From NCBI RefSeq assembly GCF_001269905.1, contig NZ_LHVK01000009.1, forward strand, positions 186,001 to 250,000: DNA of 64,000 nt, in the 5' to 3' direction. This document shows positions 49,098-61,227 of this stretch, piece after piece. Under the pieces are notes generated by a model. It made no database searches and was not told the origin of the DNA. It was given only the letters and a program-made list of their open reading frames with translations. The stretch is from Pseudomonas corrugata. GTDB taxonomy: Bacteria > Pseudomonadota > Gammaproteobacteria > Pseudomonadales > Pseudomonadaceae. How positions within the stretch are numbered: the stretch's first letter is position 1; each line of letters starts with the position of its first letter. Both the position numbers and the translations under genes were made by a program.

Positions 49098-50675
49098 ATG
49101 GCCCTCGACATTCACGCTCACCGCATCCTGATCCTCGACTTCGGTTCCCAGTACACCCAGCTGATTGCCCGCCGCGTGCGTGAAATCGGCGTGTACTGCG
49201 AATTGCACCCGTTCGACATGGATGACGAAGCGATTCGCGAGTTCGCTCCCAAAGGCGTCATCCTCGCCGGCGGTCCCGAGTCCGTGCACGAAGCCGACAG
49301 CCCGCGCTGCCCGCAAGCGGTGTTCGACCTGGGCGTACCGGTCTTCGGCATCTGCTACGGCATGCAGACCATGGCCGAGCAGCTCGGCGGCAAGGTGGAA
49401 GGCTCCGACCTGCGTGAGTTCGGTTATGCCCGTGTTGACGTGGTCGGCAAGAGCCGCCTGCTGGATGGCATCGAAGACCATGTCGACGCCGATGGCCTGT
49501 TCGGCCTGGACGTGTGGATGAGCCACGGTGACAAGGTCACCAAGATGCCGGAAGACTTCCACATCCTCGCCAGCACCCCGAGCTGCCCGATTGCCGGCAT
49601 GTTCAGCGACGAGCGTCGTTACTACGGCGTGCAGTTCCACCCGGAAGTGACCCACACCAAGCAGGGCGGCCGCATCCTGTCGCGCTTCATCCTCGACATC
49701 TGCGAGTGCGAAGCTCTGTGGACACCGTCGAAAATCGCTGAAGACGCCATCGCCCAGGTGCGCGCCCAGGTCGGTACCGACAACGTGCTGCTGGGCTTGT
49801 CCGGCGGCGTCGACTCGTCGGTGGTCGCTGCGCTGCTGCACAAGGCCATTGGTGATCAACTGACCTGCGTCTTCGTCGACAACGGCTTGCTGCGCCTGCA
49901 CGAAGGCGAGCAAGTGATGGCCATGTTCGCCGAGAACATGGGCGTCAAGGTGATCCGCGCCAACGCCGAAGAGCAGTTCCTGACCAACCTGGCCGGCGAG
50001 TCCGACCCGGAGAAGAAGCGCAAGATCATCGGTCGTACCTTCATCGACGTGTTCGATGCCGAATCCTGCAAGCTCGACAACATCAAGTACCTGGCCCAGG
50101 GCACCATCTATCCCGACGTGATCGAGTCGGCCGGCGCCAAGAGTGGCAAGGCCCACGTGATCAAGTCTCACCACAATGTCGGTGGCCTGCCGGAAGAAAT
50201 GAACCTCAAGCTGGTCGAGCCGCTGCGCGAGCTGTTCAAGGACGAGGTCCGTCGCCTCGGCCTGGAACTGGGCCTGCCTTACGATATGGTCTACCGCCAC
50301 CCATTCCCAGGCCCGGGCCTGGGCGTGCGGATCCTCGGTGAAGTGAAGAAGGAATACGCCGACCTGCTGCGTCGCGCCGACCACATCTTCATCGAAGAAC
50401 TGCGCAAGGCCGACTGGTACCACAAGGTCAGCCAGGCGTTCGTGGTGTTCCAACCGGTGAAATCCGTCGGCGTGGTCGGCGATGGCCGTCGCTACGCCTG
50501 GGTCGTGGCCCTGCGTGCGGTGGAAACCATCGACTTCATGACCGCTCGCTGGGCACACCTGCCGTACGAGTTGCTGGAAACCGTTTCCGGCCGCATCATC
50601 AACGAAATCGACGGCATCTCCCGCGTCACTTACGACGTGTCGAGCAAGCCGCCGGCGACGATTGAGTGGGAGTGA
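49098..50675 (+). CDS. guaA: GMP synthase (glutamine-hydrolysing) GuaA
   Basis: GuaA converts XMP to GMP. The 525-residue protein has a class I glutaminase domain ('[16 protein letters not shown]' with the catalytic Cys, '[11 protein letters not shown]' with the His), the ATP-pyrophosphatase P-loop '[16 protein letters not shown]', and the dimerisation domain ending '[13 protein letters not shown]'. Full length and typical. Confidence 0.98.
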   Translation: MALDIHAHRILILDFGSQYTQLIARRVREIGVYCELHPFDMDDEAIREFAPKGVILAGGPESVHEADSPRCPQAVFDLGVPVFGICYGMQTMAEQLGGKVEGSDLREFGYARVDVVGKSRLLDGIEDHVDADGLFGLDVWMSHGDKVTKMPEDFHILASTPSCPIAGMFSDERRYYGVQFHPEVTHTKQGGRILSRFILDICECEALWTPSKIAEDAIAQVRAQVGTDNVLLGLSGGVDSSVVAALLHKAIGDQLTCVFVDNGLLRLHEGEQVMAMFAENMGVKVIRANAEEQFLTNLAGESDPEKKRKIIGRTFIDVFDAESCKLDNIKYLAQGTIYPDVIESAGAKSGKAHVIKSHHNVGGLPEEMNLKLVEPLRELFKDEVRRLGLELGLPYDMVYRHPFPGPGLGVRILGEVKKEYADLLRRADHIFIEELRKADWYHKVSQAFVVFQPVKSVGVVGDGRRYAWVVALRAVETIDFMTARWAHLPYELLETVSGRIINEIDGISRVTYDVSSKPPATIEWE

Positions 50676-50686
50676 CGGAACGTCCC

Positions 50687-50823
50687 TAGGAGATACCATC
50701 TCCTACTGTCCCGGAATCGACGCAAGGTCGATTCAGTAGTCGGGGAGGGAAGAGCGCTTGTACAGGCCCTTCGCTTCCCGAACTCCGACGAACTCGGGTT
50801 CGTTGGTAAATAATCGTTTTTTT
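50687..50823 (+). ncRNA. Candidate structured RNA with terminator, downstream of guaA
   Basis: Four hairpins lie in 137 bases: TAGGAGAT/ATCTCCTA (50687-50705, perfect), GAATCGAC/GTCGATTC with a GCAAG loop (50714-50734, perfect), GGGAAG../..CTTCCC (50747-50779), and CCGACGAAC/GTTCGTTGG (50785-50806), followed by TAAATAATC and seven Ts. No open frame fits. This could be an elaborate guaA 3' end or an independent small RNA; no clear promoter was found. Confidence 0.5.
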
Positions 50824-51130
50824 GCGCATCCTTTATTTTCTAATTGTTTTTGTTCGATCGTAACCATTAGCTGACAAGATCAGGCATGCCGCATCATTTT
50901 TGAGTACCTGAAAATCGTCTTGTCCAAAGAGAGGGCAGCGGGGGAAGCTGATGATGCTGTGATCGATCAACATCGCCCCGAAAAGCCCGCTGGACGCTGA
51001 GGCTGTTTGGATAGCCTTCCCCGGACTTTAGATGCCAGAGGAACTGGGATCGGATCAAGTCCGTATCGAACGGCGTTACTCCTTGTCAGGCGCAAATACT
51101 GTCCCCAATTGTTCATTTGGGTCAGTAAAC
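50824..51130. other. Non-coding stretch between guaA and treR
   Basis: About 300 bases, AT-rich at first, without a gene I can support. A short + strand frame at 51007-51201 runs into the terminator and lacks a ribosome site. No known site recognised. Confidence 0.4.
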
Positions 51131-51169
51131 AAAAAAACCGTGTGAACCTACATTTACACGGTTTTTTTT
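51131..51169 (-). terminator. Terminator after treR
   Basis: AAAAAAACCGTGTGAA..TTTACACGGTTTTTTTT is a strong stem with A and T runs, five bases past the treR stop; it can work in both directions. Confidence 0.9.
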
Positions 51170-51173
51170 CATT

Positions 51174-51878
51174 TCAGCGCCGCGCCACATCCGAGAAATA
51201 GAACTTGTCGAGGGTATGCCGCGATTCGGTGTATTCGAACTGCCGGCCGTCCTGGAGAAAGGTCTGGTTGCTGACCACGATGACATGGCTTTGGCCGTCG
51301 AGGTCGAGGTGTTGCTGGTCGTCATTGCTGCACCGGACGGCTTCGATGGTGCGCTGGGCATAGGCGATCTGCAGTTGCAGGGTCTGTTCGATGTAGGCAT
51401 AGATCGATCGCTCGGCGATCTCGCGGGTCAGGTCGGGGATCACGTCGCTGACGAAATGGTTGATGTCCAGGATCACCCGTTTGCCGTCGATTCTTCGCAC
51501 GCGCTTGATGCGCGTCACCTGGCTGCCGGCGGGGGCCTTGATGTGTTCGAGCAATGCACCTTCCAGCGGCAGTTGGCTGAACTCGACCACTTCAGTGCGG
51601 ACGTCATCGCCCAGGCGCGGGTACGTCTCCTGGAAGCTGACAATGCCGCCGAGCTGGAATTCGATAGGGGAGGTTGACAGTACAAAGGTGCCCTTGCCAT
51701 GGATCTTCTGGGCGAAACCGCGCTCCTGAAGCTGTTCGATCGCCTTGCGCACGGTGCCTCGACTGGCTTGGTAGCTGTCCATCAATTCGGTTTCGGAAGG
51801 CAGGCGGGCGCCACGCTCCAAGCGTTCGGTGGTGATGCTGGCGAGCAGGTCGCTGTAGATCCGGTTGTATTTACTCAT
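51174..51878 (-). CDS. treR: Trehalose operon repressor TreR (GntR/UTRA family)
   Basis: From ATG 51878 (MSKYNRIYSDLLASI) the protein has 234 residues. The GntR winged helix is 'RGARLPSETELMDSYQASRGTVRKAIEQLQERGFAQKIHGKGTFV', followed by a UTRA ligand domain that in TreR binds trehalose-6-phosphate. It is divergent from treB, with two matching operators between them. A longer frame to 51947 runs into the promoter region and is unlikely. Confidence 0.92.
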   Translation of the reverse strand: MSKYNRIYSDLLASITTERLERGARLPSETELMDSYQASRGTVRKAIEQLQERGFAQKIHGKGTFVLSTSPIEFQLGGIVSFQETYPRLGDDVRTEVVEFSQLPLEGALLEHIKAPAGSQVTRIKRVRRIDGKRVILDINHFVSDVIPDLTREIAERSIYAYIEQTLQLQIAYAQRTIEAVRCSNDDQQHLDLDGQSHVIVVSNQTFLQDGRQFEYTESRHTLDKFYFSDVARR

Positions 51879-52021
51879 GGAAATGGCTCTGTAACGCGCG
51901 GTACACCGGGGGCGGAACCTTAAGGGGGAAGTGGGGGGCTTGTCCAATCCACTGTGGTTTTTGAAGCAAGGAGCGTAGGGCGTTTCGCGATGATAGTGGA
52001 ATGCTGCAATAAAAAACTACA

Positions 52022-52063
52022 ACTCGTCTGTACGAGTTGTTGCTTTAACTCGTACAGACGAGT
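52022..52063. promoter_or_regulatory. Two TreR operators in tandem
   Basis: ACTCGT-CTGT-ACGAGT at 52022-52037 and ACTCGT-ACAG-ACGAGT at 52048-52063 are the same palindrome, 26 bases apart centre to centre, in the treR-treB gap and 60 bases before treB. Spacing suggests cooperative repressor binding. Assignment to TreR is by position. Confidence 0.85.
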
Positions 52064-52122
52064 ATTTTTCCTTCCGTGTGTTGTCGACTCCCAATAACAA
52101 AAACGACGCGGAAGAAAAAAGC

Positions 52123-53565
52123 ATGAGCCACGATTACCCCAGAATCGCCAGCGAGCTGCTGCAAAGCCTCGGCGGCGTCGGCAACATCGAGCAGGCAGCC
52201 CATTGCGTGACGCGCCTGCGGCTATCCCTCAAGGATGCATCACAGGTGGACAGTGCAACACTGAACCAGGTCGACCTGGTCAAGGGCTCGTTTTTCACTG
52301 GCGGACTGTTCCAGGTGGTCATCGGGCCGGGCGAAGTGGAAAAGGTCTATGCCGCCTTGCGCGAGTTGACCGGCCTGGCGGCCGCGACCATCGCCGACGT
52401 CAAGCGCAAGGGCGCACAGAAAGGCAATGGCATGCAGCGTCTGGTGCGGGTCCTTTCCGATGTGTTCATGCCGATCCTGCCCGCGCTGGTAATCGCCGGC
52501 CTGTTGATGGGCGTCAACAACCTGCTGGGCGCCAAGGGCATGTTCATTGCCGACCAGACGTTGCTCGACGCATACCCGAACCTGGACGGTGTCTGGAGCC
52601 TGATCAACCTGATGGCCAACACCTCTTTCGTTTTTCTTCCGGCGTTGGTGGGCTGGTCGGCGGCCAAGCGTTTTGGCGGCAGTGAGATCCTGGGTATCGT
52701 GCTCGGGCTGATGCTGGTCCACCCGGATCTGCTCAATGCCTGGAACTACGGCAAGGCCGTGGCGGGGCTGGATGGCCAGAGCCTGCCGTACTTCGATATC
52801 TTCGGTTGGTTCCGAATCGAAAAAGTCGGTTACCAGGGACAGATCCTGCCGATCCTGTTGGCGGCCTATGTCATGAGCGTGATCGAGCAATGGTTGCGTG
52901 CCAGGGTGCCCAACGCCATCCAGTTGCTGGTCGTGCCGATCACCACCATCGTCGTCACTGGCGTGCTGGCGCTGGCGATCATTGGCCCGGTCACCCGGCA
53001 CCTGGGAATCCTGATCACCGAAGGCATGGTGGCGTTGTTCGATCTCGCGCCGGTGATTGGCGGGGCTATCTTCGGCCTGTTGTACGCGCCGCTGGTGGTC
53101 ACCGGCATGCATCACATGTTCCTGGCGGTGGATCTCCAACTGATCTCGACCCAGGGCGGGACCTTCATCTGGCCGATGATCGTCATGTCCAACCTTGCCC
53201 AGGGTAGCGCGGCGCTGGCGGTGTTCTACATGACCCGCAATGCCCGGGACAAGAGCATGGCCTCTACCTCGGCGATTTCCGCCTATTTCGGCATCACGGA
53301 ACCGGCGATGTTCGGCGTCAACCTACGCTACAAGTTTCCCTTCTACTGCGCCCTGGCGGGCTCGGCCCTGGGCTGCATCTTCCTGTCGCTGAACAAGATC
53401 AAGGCTTCGGCCATCGGCGTGGGTGGTCTGCCGGGTTTCATTTCCATCGTTCCCGACTATATACCGATGTTCGTGATCGGCATGGTCATCGCCATGACCG
53501 TGCCCTTTGCGCTGACCTGCGGGTTGAGCATGAAGATCGTCCGCCCCGGCTATCGCGTCGCCTGA
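52123..53565 (+). CDS. treB: Trehalose-specific PTS permease, EIIBC
   Basis: This 480-residue inner-membrane permease imports trehalose as trehalose-6-phosphate. The EIIB part contains the phosphorylated Cys28 in 'AAHCVTRLRLSLKD', followed by an EIIC domain of about ten membrane helices, with 'APLVVTGMHHMFLAVDLQ' and 'FGITEPAMFGVNLRYKFPF'. ATG 52123 gives MSHDYPRIASELLQ; an upstream in-frame start at 52078 lies within the leader. No EIIA domain is attached; this is supplied by the downstream fusion protein. Confidence 0.93.
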   Translation: MSHDYPRIASELLQSLGGVGNIEQAAHCVTRLRLSLKDASQVDSATLNQVDLVKGSFFTGGLFQVVIGPGEVEKVYAALRELTGLAAATIADVKRKGAQKGNGMQRLVRVLSDVFMPILPALVIAGLLMGVNNLLGAKGMFIADQTLLDAYPNLDGVWSLINLMANTSFVFLPALVGWSAAKRFGGSEILGIVLGLMLVHPDLLNAWNYGKAVAGLDGQSLPYFDIFGWFRIEKVGYQGQILPILLAAYVMSVIEQWLRARVPNAIQLLVVPITTIVVTGVLALAIIGPVTRHLGILITEGMVALFDLAPVIGGAIFGLLYAPLVVTGMHHMFLAVDLQLISTQGGTFIWPMIVMSNLAQGSAALAVFYMTRNARDKSMASTSAISAYFGITEPAMFGVNLRYKFPFYCALAGSALGCIFLSLNKIKASAIGVGGLPGFISIVPDYIPMFVIGMVIAMTVPFALTCGLSMKIVRPGYRVA

Positions 53566-53616
53566 CACCCGGCTTGTCCACGATGGGCCATGGGCCCGCA
53601 CTGAAGGAATCGCGTC

Positions 53617-56623
<3,007 letters not shown>

Positions 56624-56696
56624 TCCATGTAGCGCGTGTCGGCGGATCCTTTTATCGCCGTGATGCCCGCAAGAATAGACAGCAGCAGGTGAAGTC

Positions 56697-59231
56697 ATGA
56701 ACACAACGCAACCTTTGCAATTGCTCGCGCCGTTGTCCGGGGTCCTGATGCCTCTGGACAATGTGCCGGATCCGGTTTTCTCCAGCCGTGTAGTGGGAGA
56801 CGGGATTTGCATCGACCCGACTTCCCAGACCCTTTGCGCACCGTTGGCCGGTGTCATCGGCACGCTCCAGGGCAGTGGCCATGCGGTGAGTGTCACCGGT
56901 GACAACGGCGTTCAGGTACTGATGCACATTGGCCTGGACACGGTGAACCTGGCAGGCAAGGGCTTTACCCCCCGGGTGGAAGCGGGTCAACGTGTCGAGG
57001 CCGGGCAGCCGCTGATTGATTTTGATGCCGACTACATTGCCCTGCATGCGCGCAGCCTGTTGACCTTGGTGCTGGTGGTCAGCGGCGAGCCCTTCAGTGT
57101 GCTGGCAGACCAGGCTGCTTGCATCGAGAGCGGCGACCCGCTGTTGCGGGTAAGCCTGGGCCAGTCGGGACCTGTCGACGATGCACGGCAGGGCTCGGCG
57201 CTGTTTTCCAGGCCATTGATCGTGCCCAACGAATGTGGCTTGCATGCTCGCCCTGCCGCGGTGTTCGCCGAGGCGGCCAAGGGATTCGACGCAGACATCT
57301 GCCTGCATCGGCAGCAGGCCGGCGCCAATGCCAAGTCCGTGGTGGCGGTCATGGCGCTGCAAACGGTCAAGGGCGACAGCGTGCAGATCAGCGCCACTGG
57401 CCCTCAGGCCGGGCAAGCCATCGACGCATTGGAACAGCTGTTGCTGTCGGGGTGCGGTGAAACGGTTGGCGTGCCGTCGGCGCCGGTGTCGTCCCATGTT
57501 GCCGAACCGTCGATGTCGGATCGGCTGCGAGGTGTCTGCGCTTCGCCCGGTTTGGCGTTTGGCGAGGTGGTTCAAGTCGCCTCGCAGGTGTTGGACATCG
57601 ACGAGGCGGGCCTCGGCATTCAGGCTGAACAAGCGGCCCTGGACCAGGCGCTGGGCCAGGCGGCTGAAGCGTTGAGGACCTTGCAGGGCGAAGCGACGGG
57701 CAGTGTCCAGGCGCAGATTTTTCGCGCTCATGAAGCATTGCTGGAGGATCCCACCCTGCTGGAGCACGCCCAAACCCTGGTCCTTGAGGGCAAGAGCGCG
57801 GCATTCGCCTGGAACGCCGCTACGCAGGCAACTGCCGAACTGTTCCAGCAGTTGGGTAGCGCTTTGCTGGTCGAACGGGCAATGGACCTGGCCGATGTAG
57901 GGCAGCGGGTGCTCAAATTGATCCTGGGGGTGCAGGAAGGCGCCTGGACATTGCCCGAGCGTGCGATTCTGGTGGCCGAGCAACTGACACCCTCCCAGAC
58001 CGCCAGCCTGGATACCTCGCGAATAGCCGGTTTTGTCACGGTCGATGGGGGAGCTACCAGCCATGTGGCAATCCTTGCCCGAGCGCTGGGCTTGCCGTCG
58101 TTGTGTGGCATGCATGGACAGGTGCTGGCCATCGCCAATGGCACCCAAGTGTTGCTGGATGCCGACAGCGGCGAATTGCATTTGAATCCTGATCAGGCCC
58201 GGATCGAGCAATTCCGGGTCCTGCGTGACGGGCAGCATCAGCGCCGCCAGCGAGACATCGAACAGGCGGCCCTGCCGGCCCGCACCATTGATGGTCACCG
58301 AGTCGAAATCAGCGCTAATGTCGGTTCGCTACGGGACGTGGAGCAGGCCATGACCCTGGGAGGTGAAGGGGTGGGGCTGCTGCGCTCCGAACTGCTTTAT
58401 CTGGATCGCTTGCAGCCGCCGGGGCATGACGAGCAGGCAGCGCTGTACAGCGCCGTCGCCCAGGCACTGGGCCCGGAGCGCAACCTGGTGGTGCGGACCC
58501 TGGATGTGGGTGGAGACAAGCCGTTGGCCTACGTACCCATGGAGCGCGAAGACAATCCGTTCCTGGGAATGCGCGGCATTCGCTTGTGCCTGGAGCGACC
58601 ACAACTGTTGCGCGAGCAGTTCCGGGCGATACTCGCCTGCTCCGGAATGGCGCGCCTGCACATCATGCTGCCCATGGTCACCCAATTGTCGGAGTTGCGC
58701 CTGGCGCGGCGGATACTGGAGGAGGAGGTTGGCGGCCTTGGCCTGAAAGAGCAGCCGAAGCTGGGGATCATGATCGAGGTCCCGGCGGCGGCCCTGATGG
58801 CTGATCTGTTTGCTCCCGAAGTGGATTTCTTTTCCATCGGCACCAACGACCTGACCCAGTACACCATGGCTATGGACCGAGACCATCCGCGCCTGGCCAG
58901 CCAGGCCGACAGCCTGCATCCCTCGGTATTGCGACTGATCGCTCGTACCGTCGATGCCGCGCATGCCCAGGGCAAATGGGTCGGGGTGTGTGGCGCGCTC
59001 GCCTCGGAACCCTTGGCGGTGCCGGTGTTGCTGGGGCTTGGTGTGGACGAACTATCGGTCAGCGTGCCGTTGATTCCAACAATAAAGGCGTGTGTGCGTG
59101 AATGGGACCTGGGCGACTGCCGCAGGCTTGCCCAACAAGCCCTTGGTCGGGAAAGCGCCGAACAGGTGCGCGGTATCCTGCGCATGCATTCATCCACGAT
59201 CGACCCGGCCAGACTGGTCATGGAGCATTGA
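56697..59231 (+). CDS. Fused PTS protein EIIA(Glc)-HPr-EI
   Basis: This 844-residue chain carries a complete phosphorelay. An EIIA-Glc domain (1-150) has His62 and phosphoryl His77 in 'VLMHIGLDTVNLAGKGF'. An HPr domain (about 172-255) has His183 in 'NECGLHARPA' and a regulatory-type Ser214. Enzyme I (about 278-844) has the phospho-His456 in 'GGATSHVAILARALG' and the PEP-binding barrel ('FFSIGTNDLTQYTMAMDRD', 'VCGALASEPL'). It takes phosphate from PEP and delivers it to the TreB EIIB domain. Located three bases before the small EIIB-like gene. Confidence 0.94.
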   Translation: MNTTQPLQLLAPLSGVLMPLDNVPDPVFSSRVVGDGICIDPTSQTLCAPLAGVIGTLQGSGHAVSVTGDNGVQVLMHIGLDTVNLAGKGFTPRVEAGQRVEAGQPLIDFDADYIALHARSLLTLVLVVSGEPFSVLADQAACIESGDPLLRVSLGQSGPVDDARQGSALFSRPLIVPNECGLHARPAAVFAEAAKGFDADICLHRQQAGANAKSVVAVMALQTVKGDSVQISATGPQAGQAIDALEQLLLSGCGETVGVPSAPVSSHVAEPSMSDRLRGVCASPGLAFGEVVQVASQVLDIDEAGLGIQAEQAALDQALGQAAEALRTLQGEATGSVQAQIFRAHEALLEDPTLLEHAQTLVLEGKSAAFAWNAATQATAELFQQLGSALLVERAMDLADVGQRVLKLILGVQEGAWTLPERAILVAEQLTPSQTASLDTSRIAGFVTVDGGATSHVAILARALGLPSLCGMHGQVLAIANGTQVLLDADSGELHLNPDQARIEQFRVLRDGQHQRRQRDIEQAALPARTIDGHRVEISANVGSLRDVEQAMTLGGEGVGLLRSELLYLDRLQPPGHDEQAALYSAVAQALGPERNLVVRTLDVGGDKPLAYVPMEREDNPFLGMRGIRLCLERPQLLREQFRAILACSGMARLHIMLPMVTQLSELRLARRILEEEVGGLGLKEQPKLGIMIEVPAAALMADLFAPEVDFFSIGTNDLTQYTMAMDRDHPRLASQADSLHPSVLRLIARTVDAAHAQGKWVGVCGALASEPLAVPVLLGLGVDELSVSVPLIPTIKACVREWDLGDCRRLAQQALGRESAEQVRGILRMHSSTIDPARLVMEH

Positions 59232-59233
59232 AC

Positions 59234-59521
59234 ATGTTTGACAAACTGCAGCGGACATTCTGGAAGGCCCTGACCCCGGACCTGGTGCCGGATGAGCCCC
59301 AGCCGGCGGCATCGGTTGATGGCGTCGCGCCGGCTATCGTCGCCGCGCTGGGTGGCGCGGATAATCTCAAGCGCCATCAGGCCGTGGCATTGACGCGACT
59401 GCGGGTGGAGTTGCGGGATGTTGCCCGGATAGACCGGTCGGGGTTGAAGGCCGCAGGAGTGGCAGGGGTGTTGCCGCTGGACAACGGCGTGGTACACCTG
59501 ATCACCGGTTTGCCATCCTGA
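59234..59521 (+). CDS. Small PTS EIIB-like protein lacking the active-site cysteine
   Basis: This 95-residue protein ends the trehalose operon. After a variable N-terminus it reads 'IVAALGGADNLKRHQAVALTRLRVELRD..', an EIIB-Glc fold segment. Where EIIB enzymes have Cys before (I/V)TRLR, this protein has Ala (VALTRLR), and it has no cysteine at all. It therefore cannot carry phosphate in the usual way and may be regulatory or a relic. TreB keeps its own active EIIB. Confidence 0.8.
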   Translation: MFDKLQRTFWKALTPDLVPDEPQPAASVDGVAPAIVAALGGADNLKRHQAVALTRLRVELRDVARIDRSGLKAAGVAGVLPLDNGVVHLITGLPS

Positions 59522-59626
59522 GCCGTCAAGACGGCTGGAGGTGGGGTCGGGCACGTAGCCGAGGCGCGCTCTATACTGACGCACGTCCAGTTTCGGCGAC
59601 GGTCCCGCCGCCATAAGGAGCCCGTC

Positions 59627-60034
59627 ATGAACGACACCCAAAGACTCGCTGCCCTGCGCATGGTTTTGATCGTGGTGGGCCTGATCTCCGTGTTTGCGAT
59701 CGGGCCGCTGATGTTGCTATGGCCGTCCGGTTGGACATGGCACAGCGGTCATTCCGACTATCCGCTGATGATCGTTGGCCTCTACGCGACCCTTGGCGTG
59801 TTCCTGCTGAGAGCTTCACGGGATCCGCTGAAGCACCTGAGCCTGATCTGGTTCACGGTCTGGTCGAGCGTCGTGCATGGCGCGATCATGGCCGTGCAGT
59901 CCTTTGGTGTCGGGATGGACGGCATGAGCCATTATGGCCACCTGCTCGGCGATGTGCCTGCGCTGTTCGTGGTCGCGGCGGTGCTGGCGTTCTTCACTCC
60001 CCGTGGCGAGAAGGCGCGTTTACTGGCGGGTTGA
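59627..60034 (+). CDS. Small four-helix membrane protein (possibly DUF6632)
   Basis: This 135-residue protein has four hydrophobic helices (about 10-31, 46-61, 70-90 and 108-124). 'HSDYPLMIVGLYATLGVFLL' and 'WFTVWSSVVHGAIMAVQS' are the most distinctive parts and recall a DUF6632-type family, from memory. An AAGGAG site precedes the ATG and a terminator follows. Function unknown. Confidence 0.75.
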   Translation: MNDTQRLAALRMVLIVVGLISVFAIGPLMLLWPSGWTWHSGHSDYPLMIVGLYATLGVFLLRASRDPLKHLSLIWFTVWSSVVHGAIMAVQSFGVGMDGMSHYGHLLGDVPALFVVAAVLAFFTPRGEKARLLAG

Positions 60035-60055
60035 TCCATGTGTTGAGGTGTACCT

Positions 60056-60090
60056 GAAAAGCCCTGTGGATAACCTCTCCAGGGCTTTTT
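60056..60090 (+). terminator. Terminator after the small membrane protein gene
   Basis: GAAAAGCCCTG..CAGGGCTTTTT hairpin with T tail. Confidence 0.88.
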
Positions 60091-60218
60091 AGTGGCCGTA
60101 CTGTTTTTCCTCAGCGCTCTTCTGCACCTGACAGCGAAAGCCGTCCGGTACCGTCACCTTTCGCTACGATTCGGCCCTCATCGGTGCGCCGAGAATGCCT
60201 ATCATCCAAGGGAATGAT

Positions 60219-60258
60219 CTGGTTGTCATTTGACAACCAGGCAGGTCATGCGAATACT
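60219..60258 (+). promoter_or_regulatory. Perfect palindromic operator overlapping a promoter
   Basis: CTGGTTGTCA-TT-TGACAACCAG (60219-60240) is a perfect inverted repeat with 10-bp arms. Its right arm contains the -35 TTGACA (60230-60235); 17 bases later lies AATACT (60253-60258), 11 bases before the next ATG. A dimeric regulator bound here would block transcription of the two-gene unit that follows, so autoregulation by the HTH protein is likely. Confidence 0.8.
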
Positions 60259-60269
60259 GGAGAGCACTG

Positions 60270-60545
60270 ATGATTCGTCCCTCGCATCCGAAAAAGGAAG
60301 TCGAAGAAGCGCTCAGGCGTGCCGAAGCGTTGGGGTGGCGTATAGAGGTCGGTGGTGGTCACGCATGGGGGCGGGCTTATTGTCCGTATAACGACGAGGA
60401 GTGTCGTTGCGGTGAGTTCTGTATCACACCGATATGGAGCACGCCGAGAAACCCTGGCAATCATGCGCGAGCATTACGACGCGTCGTGGACAATTGCACT
60501 ACCCATCGCAATCGTTGCGAGGCTGATGACGATGCTGAGGAGTAA
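60270..60545 (+). CDS. Small Cys/His protein, possible HicA-like toxin
   Basis: This 91-residue protein begins MIRPSHPKKEVEEALRRAEA, then 'GWRIEVGGGHAWGRAYCP' and 'CRCGEFCITPIWSTPRNPGNHA'. A helix, followed by Gly-Trp, strand, Gly-rich turn and His, is the layout of HicA mRNA interferases (GW..GSH), although the motif here is GGGH. Four closely spaced cysteines are unusual for HicA. It sits first in a two-gene unit with a DNA-binding partner three bases downstream and a shared operator. HicA relationship is inference. Confidence 0.65.
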   Translation: MIRPSHPKKEVEEALRRAEALGWRIEVGGGHAWGRAYCPYNDEECRCGEFCITPIWSTPRNPGNHARALRRVVDNCTTHRNRCEADDDAEE

Positions 60546-60548
60546 GAC

Positions 60549-61073
60549 ATGGAATATACCTTTACCCTGAAATATCAGCTTGCTGACGATGACCGTACCT
60601 CGGATGAACTGGTGGAGCGGCTGGGGGTAGCGGGCTGCGACGATGCCCTGGTAGGCATGGGACAGCCGGGACGGTTGGCTCTCGAATTCACGCGCGATGC
60701 TCCTGATGCGATTGAGGCTGTGCTCAGCGCTTTGAGCGACGTGCGCCGTGCGGTGCCATCGGCCAGGCTGATTGAAGTCGCCCCTGATCTGGTTGGGCTA
60801 ACCGACGTAGCCGAGATCGTCGGCGTGTCTCGGCAGAACATGCGCAAGTTGATGTTGGCCCACCCAAACAGCTTCCCGACGCCCGTACACGAGGGCAGCG
60901 CGTCTATCTGGCATTTGGCGGACGTTCTGACCTGGCTGCAGAGCAAGGGCAGCTATTCGCTTACCAGGAATGTGTTGGACGTGGCCCAAGCAGCCTTGCA
61001 GGTCAACGTTGCGAAAGAAGGCCGACGCTTACCAGGATTGGTTTTCAAGGACTTGGAAGCTTTGGTTGGCTGA
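60549..61073 (+). CDS. HTH protein, probable antitoxin/autoregulator of the pair
   Basis: This 174-residue protein has an N-terminal alpha/beta domain (MEYTFTLKYQLADDDRTSDELVERL..) of a kind seen in partner-binding domains. From about residue 82 it has an AlpA/MerR-type HTH: 'LTDVAEIVGVSRQNMRKLM' with 'FPTPVHEGSASIWHLADVLTWLQ', the winged part. GAGGAG before the ATG lies inside the end of the first gene. It is the natural candidate to bind the 60219-60240 palindrome. The C-terminal 40 residues are helical. Confidence 0.75.
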   Translation: MEYTFTLKYQLADDDRTSDELVERLGVAGCDDALVGMGQPGRLALEFTRDAPDAIEAVLSALSDVRRAVPSARLIEVAPDLVGLTDVAEIVGVSRQNMRKLMLAHPNSFPTPVHEGSASIWHLADVLTWLQSKGSYSLTRNVLDVAQAALQVNVAKEGRRLPGLVFKDLEALVG

Positions 61074-61227
61074 CAACCTGGGATGAGGGGCGCCGTGAGG
61101 CGCCTTCATCGCATCTGGCGGGGATGACGCGACAATCCTTCACTTAATATTTCTCAATTGCGGGTGTATCGTATTCGCCTTTTGCGGACCTTCCGGTTCG
61201 CCGCGGATTCAATAGGTGGTTACCTTC

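Noticed and set aside
51007..51201. 64-codon plus-strand frame before treR
   Set aside because: It runs through the treR terminator, has no ribosome site and the predicted protein looks random.
61080..61108. GGGCGCC..GGCGCC hairpin after the HTH gene as a terminator
   Set aside because: Good stem but no T tract on the plus strand; too weak to call.
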